A stretch of DNA of 64,000 nucleotides from Flavobacterium frigoritolerans (GTDB lineage Bacteria > Bacteroidota > Bacteroidia > Flavobacteriales > Flavobacteriaceae). Below the pieces are notes generated by a model. That model saw only the letters and a program-made list of their open reading frames with translations. It ran no database searches and was not told where the DNA came from. Of the stretch, positions 27,336 through 35,839 are shown one piece after another. Position numbers and translations under genes: made by a program. Every line of letters begins with the position of its first letter. Position 1 is the stretch's first letter. Location: NCBI RefSeq assembly GCF_025847275.1, contig NZ_JAOZEV010000001.1, positions 519,255-583,254 of the forward strand. Direction: 5' to 3'.

Positions 27336-27395
27336 ATGACAAACTTAAATAACATTATTATCGCTATTATTAGCATTATTGTAATTCTACAATAA
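27336..27395 (+). CDS. Isoleucine-rich ilvA leader peptide
   Basis: 19-codon frame from ATG 27336 to TAA 27393, MTNLNNIIIAIISIIVILQ. Eight of 19 codons are Ile (27354-27386), with neighbouring Val and Leu. It lies just after a promoter and just before a terminator in front of threonine dehydratase, the first enzyme of isoleucine synthesis. This is the arrangement of a ribosome-mediated attenuator: ribosomes short of Ile-tRNA should stall inside the Ile run. The regulatory role is inferred from sequence; it is not a protein with its own function. Confidence 0.8.
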   Translation: MTNLNNIIIAIISIIVILQ

Positions 27396-27470
27396 TGGCG
27401 AGGTGTTATATAAATAAGTAAACAAAATACAATTTATTAGAACCTCCCAAATCGGGAGGTTTTTTATTTT
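27396..27470 (+). promoter_or_regulatory. ilvA transcription attenuator (antiterminator/terminator)
   Basis: The terminator is AACCTCCC (27441-27448), loop AAATC, GGGAGGTT (27454-27461), then T-rich. GAGGT at 27399-27403, starting 4 bases after the leader stop codon, is complementary to ACCTC in the 5' arm of the terminator. A ribosome stalled on the Ile codons leaves GAGGT free to capture that arm and prevent termination; a ribosome that reaches the stop covers it and lets the terminator form. The pairing logic is seen in sequence; function is inferred. Confidence 0.75.
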
Positions 27471-27488
27471 AAAAAATAACCAAAATAT

Positions 27489-28733
27489 ATGACTTTATTT
27501 AACGAAGTAATTACAGCTAAAGAACAGCTAAGCAATGTAGTTGCTGCTACTCCACTAACACAAAACCTGAATCTTTCAGATGAATTTAAAGCAACTATCT
27601 TATTAAAAAGAGAAGATTTACAAATTGTACGTTCCTATAAAATCAGAGGTGCTTACAATAAAATATCCTCTCTAAATGCAACCGAAAAAACAAAAGGCAT
27701 TGTTTGTGCAAGCGCAGGAAATCATGCACAAGGTGTAGCGTATTCTTGTAATTTACTACAAATAAAAGGCAAGATTTACATGCCAAAAACTACTCCAAAA
27801 CAAAAAGTAAAACAAGTACAATTATTTGGAAAGTCTTTTGTAGAAATTGTTCTTACGGGAGACACTTTTGATGATGCTTATGCTTCTGCAACTGAAGACG
27901 CTCTAAAAAGCAACAGAATCTTTATCCATCCTTTTGATGATTTAAAAGTTATTGCAGGACAAGGCACTGTAGGATTAGAAATTCTAGAATCTTATAAAGA
28001 ACCTATAGATTATGTGTTTGTTCCTATAGGCGGCGGTGGGCTTGCATCGGGGCTTTCAGAAGTTTTTAAGCATCTAAGTCCTGAAACCAAAATTATTGGT
28101 ATAGAACCAAAAGGAGCTCCATCAATGAAAACATCTATTATTGATGGTAAGAATACACCTTTAAAAACGATCGATAAATTTGTAGATGGCGCAGCAGTAA
28201 AACAAGTTGGTAACATAACTTTCGATATATGTCGTAAAAACTTAGACGATATTATTCTTGTTCCCGAAGGCAAAGTCTGTACCACTATTTTACGATTATA
28301 TAATGAAGAAGCTATGGTCGTAGAACCAGCGGGAGCATTAACTATAGCTGCATTAGATTTTTACAAAGACAAAATAAAAGGCAAAACGGTGGTTTGTGTA
28401 GTAAGCGGAAGCAACAACGATATTGAGCGAACTGCCGAAATAAAAGAGCGTTCCTTGCTTTACGAAGGATTAATGCATTATTTTATGATTCAGTTTCCAC
28501 AACGTCCAGGCGCACTTAAAGAATTTGTAAATGATATATTAGGTCCTAATGACGATATTACATATTTTCAATTTGCAAAGAAAAACAGTAGAGAGGTTGG
28601 CTCTGTAGTAGTAGGATTAGAACTAAAAAACAAAAAGGATATTATAAACATCAAAACCAATATGGTAAACAAAGGATTTGAGTTTCAATATCTCAATGAA
28701 AATCAGGATTTATACACACAGCTTATTGGGTAA
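27489..28733 (+). CDS. ilvA: Threonine dehydratase (threonine ammonia-lyase), biosynthetic
   Basis: 414 residues. PLP enzyme making 2-oxobutanoate from threonine for isoleucine synthesis. The PLP lysine is Lys51 in SYKIRGAYNK. SAGNHAQGVAYSC, the Gly-rich phosphate loop IGGGGLASG and CVVSGSNND near the end of the catalytic domain confirm the family. A C-terminal ~80-residue ACT-like regulatory domain (RPGALKEFVNDILG...) supports the feedback-regulated biosynthetic type rather than the catabolic one. Preceded by an Ile-codon leader and attenuator. The start 19 bases after the terminator hairpin is consistent. Confidence 0.95.
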   Translation: MTLFNEVITAKEQLSNVVAATPLTQNLNLSDEFKATILLKREDLQIVRSYKIRGAYNKISSLNATEKTKGIVCASAGNHAQGVAYSCNLLQIKGKIYMPKTTPKQKVKQVQLFGKSFVEIVLTGDTFDDAYASATEDALKSNRIFIHPFDDLKVIAGQGTVGLEILESYKEPIDYVFVPIGGGGLASGLSEVFKHLSPETKIIGIEPKGAPSMKTSIIDGKNTPLKTIDKFVDGAAVKQVGNITFDICRKNLDDIILVPEGKVCTTILRLYNEEAMVVEPAGALTIAALDFYKDKIKGKTVVCVVSGSNNDIERTAEIKERSLLYEGLMHYFMIQFPQRPGALKEFVNDILGPNDDITYFQFAKKNSREVGSVVVGLELKNKKDIINIKTNMVNKGFEFQYLNENQDLYTQLIG

Positions 28734-29027
28734 AAAAGAAAAACATAGTCAGGATTAGTCCTAACATGATTTCAATATAAACTAAATAATAACCTCAACA
28801 TTATATTATTTTTTTTGTTATTTTAATCGATGCTAATCCTTATGGTTTTCCGGATTTTAAACTTTCGACTTACTTACATCTGTACTAAAAAATGAAAAGA
28901 TTCTAAATCCAACTCTTGTCTTGTATATTAATTTTTTTAAGACCTTTTTTACATTCATTTAACTAAGTTTATAAGACAAATCCTCTTTTATGTCTTATTT
29001 TTACATATAATTTTTTTTACATACACC

Positions 29028-29417
29028 ATGGTAATTTTAGATATAACAACAATCGAAGACATAAAGTTATTGGTTAATACTTTTTATGGTAAAATTCAAA
29101 AGGATGATCTCATTGGCCCCATTTTTAATGAAAAAATTCAAGGAAGATGGCCAGAACATTTAGAAACAATGTATAAGTTTTGGCAAACTATTTTATTAGA
29201 ACAACATACCTATTCTGGAAGTCCATTCCCACCGCACAAACATTTGTCTGTAAACCAATCACATTTCAACAGATGGATTGAAATTTTTACAAAAACAGTA
29301 GACAGTCTTTTTATAGGTATTCTTGCCGAAGAAGCTAAGATGCGAGGTGTAAATATGGCGTCTATGTTCCTGTATAAAATTGAATATTTTAGAGATTTAC
29401 AAAAAACAACTAAATAA
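29028..29417 (+). CDS. Group III truncated haemoglobin
   Basis: 129 residues, a complete small globin without signal peptide. Its IGPIFNEKIQ..WPEHLETMYKFWQTILLEQHTYSGSPFPPHKHL matches group III truncated globins. His72 in HKHL is the best candidate proximal haem ligand by comparison with Campylobacter Ctb, and FNRWIEIF follows as in that family. Likely role in O2, NO or peroxide chemistry. It precedes phenylalanine hydroxylase by 59 bp, so co-expression is possible; the hydroxylase needs O2. The 294-bp region upstream (28734-29027) holds no ORF or strong promoter that I can identify. Confidence 0.88.
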   Translation: MVILDITTIEDIKLLVNTFYGKIQKDDLIGPIFNEKIQGRWPEHLETMYKFWQTILLEQHTYSGSPFPPHKHLSVNQSHFNRWIEIFTKTVDSLFIGILAEEAKMRGVNMASMFLYKIEYFRDLQKTTK

Positions 29418-29476
29418 AAAACTAAAAATGGTGCTATAAATTCGTAATTTCGCAAAAGAACTACAACGATTTCGAA

Positions 29477-31234
29477 ATGAACCCAATTATTGAAACAAAT
29501 CCGTTATTAGATAGATTGCCTAATCATTTAAAGCAATTTATTAAGCCTCAAGATTATAGTGATTATACTCCAATCAATCAAGCGGTTTGGAGATATGTAA
29601 TGCGTAAAAATGTCGATTATTTATCTAAAGTAGCGCACCATTCGTATCTAGATGGATTAAAGAAAACCGGAATCGAAATTAATAACATTCCGAGCATGTA
29701 TGGCATGAACCGAATTTTAACTGAAATTGGTTGGGCTGCCGTAGCTGTTGATGGTTTTATTCCGCCAAATGCTTTTATGGAATTCCAAGCTTATAATGTC
29801 TTGGTAATTGCTTCTGATATTCGTCAGCTCGAACATATTGAATATACACCTGCACCCGATATCATTCATGAAGGTGCTGGTCATGCTCCTATTATTGCTA
29901 ATCCTGAATATGCTGAATATTTACGTCGTTTTGGCGAAATTGGTTGCAAAGCCATTTCTTCGCACAAAGATTACCAAATGTATGAAGCGATTCGATTGCT
30001 TTCGATTTTAAAAGAAGCCGAAGGAACTCCGCAAGCTGATATTGATCAAGCCGAAAAAGCTGTTGAGGATTTGCAAAATAACATGGGAGAATTGTCTGAA
30101 ATGGCACAAATTAGAAACTTACATTGGTGGACTGTTGAGTATGGTTTAATCGGTACTATCGAAGACCCTAAAATTTACGGTGCTGGTTTATTATCATCAA
30201 TTGGCGAAAGCGCTTGGTGCATGACCAATAATGTTACCAAAATTCCTTACGATATCTCGGCAGCCAATCAGAGTTTTGATATTACAAAATTACAACCTCA
30301 ACTATATGTCACGCCTACCTTTGCGCATTTAAGCCTTATTCTAGAAGAATTTGCTAATAAAATGGCATTACGCACTGGAGGAATTTCAGGTATTCAAAAA
30401 TTAATAAATTCGAATGCTTTAGGAACTATAGAACTAAGTACGGGTTTACAAATTTCTGGTGTTTTTACCAATGTTATTGAAGCAGAAGGCAAACCTGTTT
30501 ACATTCAAACAACAGGTAAAACTGCTTTATCCTACCGTGAAAAAGAATTAGTTGGACACGGTACCCTAACTCATCCTGAAGGTTTTGGCAGTCCTATCGG
30601 AAAACTAAAAGGTTTTAACTTAGCCATCGAAGACATGAGCCCGATGGATTTAAATGCCTACAAAATAGTCGAAAACGAGAATATAAAACTAGAATTTGAA
30701 GGAGGAATCATCGTACAAGGAGAAATCATTACTGGTTCTAGAAACTTACATGGTGAAATTATCCTAATCAGTTTTAAAAATTGTACTGTAACTCACGGAG
30801 ATACTATTTTATTTCAACCTGAGTGGGGTAATTATGATATGGCAATTGGCAAGAAAGTAGTTTCAGCATTTTCTGGACCAGCCGATGTAAACAGTTTCGA
30901 TCTGATTAATTCAGTTCCAAAAACAAAAACTATCAAAGCCAAACATTCTAAAGAACGTGATGAACTAGAAGAGTTATACAAACAGGTTAGAACTATAAGA
31001 GAAACCAATTCTCATGAAACATTACTAACTACTGTATTCGAAAAAATTAAAGCAAATCATACTAATGACTGGCTATTAGTTGTAGAGATCACAGAACTTT
31101 TGAAGAATGAAAATCAACCTCAGTTATTACAGGAAGTACTGGCGTATCTTGAAAGTTTAAAAACAAAAAGACCTGAAGTTGCTCATTTGATTTCTGGAGG
31201 TTTAGATTTGATTTTTGATAAAGAGAAGTGCTAG
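29477..31234 (+). CDS. phhA: Aromatic amino acid hydroxylase (phenylalanine-4-hydroxylase), long form
   Basis: 585 residues. Non-haem iron, pterin-dependent. The 2-His-1-Glu iron site is visible: His131 and His136 in DIIHEGAGHAP, and Glu221 in WWTVEYGLIG. The core is therefore within the first ~320 residues. The remaining ~260 residues (from about VFTNVIEAEGKPVYIQTTGKTALSY) form an extension absent from the ~260-300 residue proteobacterial enzymes. It begins beta-rich and ends with a helical Lys/Glu stretch and LLTTVFEKIKANHTNDW. I recall the long form being usual in Bacteroidota. Substrate Phe versus Trp is not decided by sequence alone. Confidence 0.9.
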   Translation: MNPIIETNPLLDRLPNHLKQFIKPQDYSDYTPINQAVWRYVMRKNVDYLSKVAHHSYLDGLKKTGIEINNIPSMYGMNRILTEIGWAAVAVDGFIPPNAFMEFQAYNVLVIASDIRQLEHIEYTPAPDIIHEGAGHAPIIANPEYAEYLRRFGEIGCKAISSHKDYQMYEAIRLLSILKEAEGTPQADIDQAEKAVEDLQNNMGELSEMAQIRNLHWWTVEYGLIGTIEDPKIYGAGLLSSIGESAWCMTNNVTKIPYDISAANQSFDITKLQPQLYVTPTFAHLSLILEEFANKMALRTGGISGIQKLINSNALGTIELSTGLQISGVFTNVIEAEGKPVYIQTTGKTALSYREKELVGHGTLTHPEGFGSPIGKLKGFNLAIEDMSPMDLNAYKIVENENIKLEFEGGIIVQGEIITGSRNLHGEIILISFKNCTVTHGDTILFQPEWGNYDMAIGKKVVSAFSGPADVNSFDLINSVPKTKTIKAKHSKERDELEELYKQVRTIRETNSHETLLTTVFEKIKANHTNDWLLVVEITELLKNENQPQLLQEVLAYLESLKTKRPEVAHLISGGLDLIFDKEKC

Positions 31235-31297
31235 AAGCATTTTATACATAAACTTGATGAATATTGTTGCGATGTTTCGACTCCGCTCAATATGAAA

Positions 31298-31349
31298 AAC
31301 CTTGTCATGCTGAGCCTCCCGAAGCTTCGGTACGCTCATCATGACAAGA
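31298..31349. repeat. Palindromic intergenic element, CTTGTCATGCTGAGC
   Basis: CTTGTCATGCTGAGC (31301-31315) pairs with GCTCATCATGACAAG (31334-31348), one mismatch in 15, enclosing the perfect palindrome CCGAAGCTTCGG (31319-31330). Its GC content is well above the neighbouring DNA. TGTCATGCTGAGC-type words are, as I recall, dispersed intergenic repeats in Flavobacteriia; here it follows the hydroxylase gene and may also act as its terminator. Confidence 0.6.
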
Positions 31350-31361
31350 TTACAAAAAAAA

Positions 31362-31397
31362 CTTTGTGCCTTTGAGTCTTTACAACTTTGAACCTTA
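31362..31397. repeat. Octamer array CTTTGnnn
   Basis: CTTTGTGC, CTTTGAGT, CTTTACAA, CTTTGAAC, CTTA in exact 8-bp register, ending 6 bp before the stop of the minus-strand DUF4230 gene. Same consensus as the array at 57547-57628. Confidence 0.65.
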
Positions 31398-31402
31398 TTA
31401 TC

Positions 31403-32023
31403 CTACAACTTCAAATCGTTACTAAGCTCCGTTTCGTTTTGAATTGTTTTTCCGTCATATTGCAATTTCCAACCCATTGTATTTGTAAGGATTAGAATTT
31501 TAGACAACTCACTAATCAGTCGGTTTTGTGCATTTGTCTTAAGCGACGATTTTTCTATTTTCTTCGCTAAATTCGCTTTTACTGATTTGTTTATCTTATT
31601 ATAATCATCTCCTGTAAATGCGTTTAATTGACTTTGTTCAACATTATAATATTGAATATCCGGATTGATGGTAATTTCCTCTTTTGGAATTGATACAATT
31701 TTTATAACCTTATTTTTTTCGTCAATTTCATACTTCATTTTATGTAAATCGTATGCTACTGTAACATTTGCATTCACTACTATCAATGCTTTCTTTTCAA
31801 AAGAAATCATATCTAGTAAGTACTTATTTGAGTTTTTATAGGTTACTACTTCCGAGAAATGCCCTTCGGTAACTATCAGCTTCCCTACGTTTACAATTTG
31901 TTGCTGTATTAAATTGGTATTATAATCCAAGCTCGATGTATCGTCTTTCTTGAATTCGCAATACTTAAATGCAAGAACGATTCCGACTATAATTACAATT
32001 CCTATTAAGATTCTTCTCAACAT
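31403..32023 (-). CDS. DUF4230 membrane protein
   Basis: 206 residues. One N-terminal transmembrane segment (about 3-20, RRILIGIVIIVGIVLAFKY), then a soluble domain with the DUF4230 pattern: VGKLIVTEGHFSEVVTYK, EKKALIVVNANVTVAYDL, IVSIPKEEITINPDIQYYNVEQS and a C-terminal helix. Extracytoplasmic, function unknown; no partner is evident in the neighbourhood. Confidence 0.85.
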   Translation of the reverse strand: MLRRILIGIVIIVGIVLAFKYCEFKKDDTSSLDYNTNLIQQQIVNVGKLIVTEGHFSEVVTYKNSNKYLLDMISFEKKALIVVNANVTVAYDLHKMKYEIDEKNKVIKIVSIPKEEITINPDIQYYNVEQSQLNAFTGDDYNKINKSVKANLAKKIEKSSLKTNAQNRLISELSKILILTNTMGWKLQYDGKTIQNETELSNDLKL

Positions 32024-32082
32024 AATTATGTTTTAATGATGACTATTATGTCGCCAATTTAGTGATTTTTTTAGAAAAATCA

Positions 32083-33090
32083 CTACGCTTTATTTATGTT
32101 GTCGATAACTTCTTTAAGTATTTTTAAACTTTTCATTTTATCCTGATGATCAAAAATTGGGCTTGTAATCATCAATTCATCTATACGTGAATAGTTTATA
32201 AATTGTTTTAAATCCTTTTCTAGCTTCTCTTTGCTTCCTGTAAAGGTGCATGCTGTCATTTGATCTACATGAAATTTTTCTTCTTCACTCATCAATCCTT
32301 CCAATGACGGCAATGGTGGTTGCATTGGTTTTCTGTTATTACGTATTAGCCCCAAAAACATTTGATATAAAGTAGTCGATAAAACTTCGGCTTCTTCATT
32401 TGTATCTGCTCCAATAGCATTTACACATGCCATTGTTTTTGGGCTGCTCAGATATTTTGAAGGAATAAAATTTTCTCTATAAAACTCAAATGCCTGTAAC
32501 ATCATTCTTGGTGCAAAATGTCCCGCAAATGCGTATGGCAATCCTTTTGCTGCGGCTAATGAAGCACTATCCATACTAGAGCCTAATATCCAAATGGGCA
32601 CATTTGTCCCTTCAGCAGGGAAAGCACGTACTTTTGCAGAAGCATTATCTGGAGACAAATAATCGTGAATTGCCTGCACATTTTTAGGGAATCGCTGCGA
32701 CTGCTCGTAAAAATCTTCTCGAATTGCTTGTGCAGTTAAAGAATCCGTTCCTGGTGCTCTGCCAAGACCTAAATCAATTCGGTTTGGATAAAGTGTTTCC
32801 AAAGTCCCGAATTGTTCTGCAATAATAAGCGGTGAATGGTTAGGAAGCATTATTCCGCCCGATCCCACACGAATATTTTGTGTCTGACTCGCTATATAAC
32901 CTATTAAAACTACTGTTGCTGTACTGGCTACATGTGCCATATTATGATGCTCGGCCAGCCAGAATCGGTTATAACCTAAATTATCTGCGAGTTGTGCAAG
33001 TTCTTTTGTTTTTTGAAAAGTTGCTTTGGCATTACTACCTTCTGTAATTAATGCCAATTCTAATAAGGAAATTGGTATATTGTTATTCAT
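32083..33090 (-). CDS. LLM-class flavin-dependent oxidoreductase (luciferase-like)
   Basis: 335 residues from the ATG at 33090; the longer frame adds 10 residues that precede the conserved PISLLELALI. A TIM-barrel of the bacterial luciferase superfamily, with LADNLGYNRFWLAEHHNM, GSGGIMLPNHSPLIIAEQFGTLETLYPNRIDLGLGRAPGTD and PIWILGSSMDSASLAAAKGLPYAFAGHF in the usual order. Uses FMN/FAD; the substrate is unknown. Single-gene unit on the minus strand. Confidence 0.9.
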   Translation of the reverse strand: MNNNIPISLLELALITEGSNAKATFQKTKELAQLADNLGYNRFWLAEHHNMAHVASTATVVLIGYIASQTQNIRVGSGGIMLPNHSPLIIAEQFGTLETLYPNRIDLGLGRAPGTDSLTAQAIREDFYEQSQRFPKNVQAIHDYLSPDNASAKVRAFPAEGTNVPIWILGSSMDSASLAAAKGLPYAFAGHFAPRMMLQAFEFYRENFIPSKYLSSPKTMACVNAIGADTNEEAEVLSTTLYQMFLGLIRNNRKPMQPPLPSLEGLMSEEEKFHVDQMTACTFTGSKEKLEKDLKQFINYSRIDELMITSPIFDHQDKMKSLKILKEVIDNINKA

Positions 33091-33255
33091 CTGGATTAAT
33101 CTTTTTACAAAATTAACCATTAATAAATTCTCAATTGTTAATTGAATTATAAATTTTTAACAGCGTTAAATAAATATAACATCGATAAATACGTGTGTTT
33201 TTATTTTGAATGATTACATAATAGTTTAAAGATGTTAAATTTATTAGGACAACTT

Positions 33256-33287
33256 GTTGAATTCAAAAGTTATTTTTTGTAACTTTA
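33256..33287 (+). promoter_or_regulatory. Promoter of the small basic ORF
   Basis: GTTG at 33256-33259 and TAACTTTA at 33280-33287, separated by 20 bp (TTG ... TAnnTTTG with one change). It lies 27 bp upstream of the ORF at 33314, which supports that ORF being expressed. Confidence 0.5.
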
Positions 33288-33313
33288 GATAACAAATTAT
33301 AAATCCCTTATTT

Positions 33314-33484
33314 ATGAAAACTCGTAGAAAAATTAAGTATATCACTAAACGATATATTTACAGAATCATCAGAGATATAAGCGGCAATAAGGATAAATCT
33401 AAAAAGTTGCTTTTATCTAATTTATTAAAAACTAACGTCCAATTACTTAAAGGTATAGATGTTAATAGCACGATGCTATTTTAA
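33314..33484 (+). CDS. Small basic protein of unknown function
   Basis: 56 residues from ATG 33314 to TAA 33482. Very basic N-terminus (MKTRRKIKYITKRYIYRIIRD), Lys/Leu-rich middle, ending GIDVNSTMLF. No signal peptide or known motif. It lies alone in the 420-bp gap between the LLM and tamA-like genes, preceded by a recognisable promoter. It could be a nucleic-acid-binding peptide, or a small regulatory RNA with a chance frame. Confidence 0.45.
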   Translation: MKTRRKIKYITKRYIYRIIRDISGNKDKSKKLLLSNLLKTNVQLLKGIDVNSTMLF

Positions 33485-33540
33485 CCAAGTATAGCAACAA
33501 AACTACAATCTTAACTACTCTAATTTTGTGTTGGATTATC

Positions 33541-35835
33541 CTAAAACGGATACCCAATTGCGATGTTTAGTATCAGATTGTCTTTTCTCCAAGAACCACT
33601 TCCAAAATTAATATCATCTATTACCCAGCGTTGCCCTTCAGGTAAATATGGTATTCTTAGCGGAAATGCAATGTCGGTTCTTAATACTAAGAATGATAAA
33701 TCGAAACGTAATCCTACTCCTGCACCAACAGCAATTTCTTTCATAAAGTTTTTACTGATTTTTGCTCCGGGTTTATTGGTGTCATTATTAAGTAACCAAA
33801 CATTACCAGCGTCTAGAAATATTGCTCCTCGTACTATACTAAATAGTTTAGCTCTGTACTCTGTATTAAATTCTAGTTTTAAATCTCCTGATTGGTCTGG
33901 CAAAAATGTAGTTGTTGTATCTTTATCTTTATAACTACCCGGACCAATTGATCGGGCTCTAAAAGCACGAATACTATTAGTTCCTCCTACAACAAATTGC
34001 TTGATAGATGGCAAAGAAGAAGAATTACCATATGGCAAGCCTATACCAAGAATAAGTCGGCTTGCTAATTGGCTTTCTTTTCCTAGTTTAAAATAATGCC
34101 TGAAATCAGTTTTTAATTTTACATATTGACTAAAAGGAACATCAAATAATTTTATGGTATCATTTTTCTTGATATTTGCTTTTGTTGCCAAGCCCGTAAT
34201 ATTACCCGCTAAATCAAGTTCTCCATTAAAATAGAATGTATTCTTTTTTCTCTTTTGCATCGTATTGGTGTAAGTATACGAATACGTAGGTCCAAAAATC
34301 AATTGTTTTTCGAGTACTTTAGATAATGATTTATCTTTCTCTACCTGTTCTAAATAATAAGGCGTCACATGATTTGGACTTACATAATTAACCTCTATTA
34401 TATCCAATTGATGCTCTTTTCTAATATTTTCTTTCCATAAATATCCAAAAGATCCTCTAAATGAATTTAAGGCATAAAGATTAATTCGGTTTTGATATTC
34501 GTATCCTAAAGTTGCTTTTGTTTTTGGAACAAATTCACTAGAACCCTGAAAATTAAAAGGAGTTATTAATCTTGGCCAGGTTAAACTTGCTTCCCCTCCT
34601 ATTTTATATATATTATTCCCTTTATTTTGTCCCGAAATCTGAAAATCAGCTCCTCCAAATACTGATAATGTAAACAATTCAGCTCCTCTAAGTAAGTTCC
34701 TGTTGTTCCAGTTTGCATTGATCTCTGTACCTGAATAACTAGCCGAATTGGTTTTTCCTAAAACCTCAACTCTAATAAATTTCTTTGGCAATAGGGTTAG
34801 GTAATAATAAGCATCTAAAGCATTTTTTATACTATCAGATTCTTTAAATTCGTTTTTCACAAAATTAAATGTTCCTAAATTCACAAAACGATTCAAAGAA
34901 AGATTGTGATCGGATCGATTATAAAGATCTCCTTTCTTAAAATACAACGCTCTATCGAATACTCTTGGCCTAAATGTATTTGTCGAATCTATAATCGTGA
35001 AATCTTTATATTTTACAATATCTTCTTTTTTATAAGTTGCGCTATCCTTTAATATAGAAAAATTAGGATATACAACTATATCATTAATCGTATAAGCTAC
35101 TTTAGCTTTTGCTGGTGTTTCATCTTTTATTTTTAATTTTATACTTACCTCATAATCTCCTTTAGTACTATCGACTTGTGCTAAGATATAATCTGGATTG
35201 AAATAATAGAATCCTTTTTCTTTCAATCGCGAATCAATACGCTCTCTCTCTGATTTTATAACATCTAGATCATACGGCTTACCTACTTTTAGCAACGACC
35301 TACGCGTGGTTTTTGCTATTGTTTTTGCTATAGCCGAAGAATCTTCTGGAAACGTAACACTTTTTATTTTATACTGCTTTTTAGGTAAAACCGTATATTC
35401 TGCTGTTGCTCTTTTATCTTTTGCAGTAGAATCGGCACTAACTCTGACTTTAAAGAAACCTTTATTTTCAACATAATTTCTTAACACCGCTGAGTTATAA
35501 TCTAAATCAACTTTACTGTAAAGCACTGGAGCTTCTCCAACTTTATTCCTTAACCAATATCTTGTTCCTTTCTTTTTCTTAGGCTCCCCTGCTATATTGT
35601 ATATCCATAATTTAATACGTAATCCTAAAAATTGTTTATTTGGCAAGGGGCGCAACAAACTTTGTAGCTCATTTTGGAGTGCAGTTTTTTCTTTCTTTTT
35701 AAGAATAGAATCCTCAATTTTCACCGAAGCTCCCGTATACAACAATTCCCCTTTTGGTAAATATTTGGTATTGCTACATCCAAAAGCAAAAAACAAAGAA
35801 AACACTATAAAATATTTTAGATATTTAGTTTCCAT
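33541..35835 (-). CDS. TamA/BamA-family outer-membrane protein, lipoprotein-anchored
   Basis: 764 residues from the ATG at 35835 (the longer start overlaps tamB by 23 bp). The signal ends VFSLFFAFGCSN, so it is probably a lipoprotein. Periplasmic POTRA-like repeats occupy the first ~350 residues (KSVTFPEDSSAIAKTIAKTTRR, VYPNFSIL...). The C-terminal Omp85 barrel contains GGTNSIRAFRARSIGPGSY, the conserved substrate-loop motif, and ends with strand LNIAIGYPF. Follows the TamB-like gene by 4 bp, so the pair probably forms a translocation and assembly module. Confidence 0.88.
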   Translation of the reverse strand: METKYLKYFIVFSLFFAFGCSNTKYLPKGELLYTGASVKIEDSILKKKEKTALQNELQSLLRPLPNKQFLGLRIKLWIYNIAGEPKKKKGTRYWLRNKVGEAPVLYSKVDLDYNSAVLRNYVENKGFFKVRVSADSTAKDKRATAEYTVLPKKQYKIKSVTFPEDSSAIAKTIAKTTRRSLLKVGKPYDLDVIKSERERIDSRLKEKGFYYFNPDYILAQVDSTKGDYEVSIKLKIKDETPAKAKVAYTINDIVVYPNFSILKDSATYKKEDIVKYKDFTIIDSTNTFRPRVFDRALYFKKGDLYNRSDHNLSLNRFVNLGTFNFVKNEFKESDSIKNALDAYYYLTLLPKKFIRVEVLGKTNSASYSGTEINANWNNRNLLRGAELFTLSVFGGADFQISGQNKGNNIYKIGGEASLTWPRLITPFNFQGSSEFVPKTKATLGYEYQNRINLYALNSFRGSFGYLWKENIRKEHQLDIIEVNYVSPNHVTPYYLEQVEKDKSLSKVLEKQLIFGPTYSYTYTNTMQKRKKNTFYFNGELDLAGNITGLATKANIKKNDTIKLFDVPFSQYVKLKTDFRHYFKLGKESQLASRLILGIGLPYGNSSSLPSIKQFVVGGTNSIRAFRARSIGPGSYKDKDTTTTFLPDQSGDLKLEFNTEYRAKLFSIVRGAIFLDAGNVWLLNNDTNKPGAKISKNFMKEIAVGAGVGLRFDLSFLVLRTDIAFPLRIPYLPEGQRWVIDDINFGSGSWRKDNLILNIAIGYPF

Positions 35836-35839
35836 ATTA

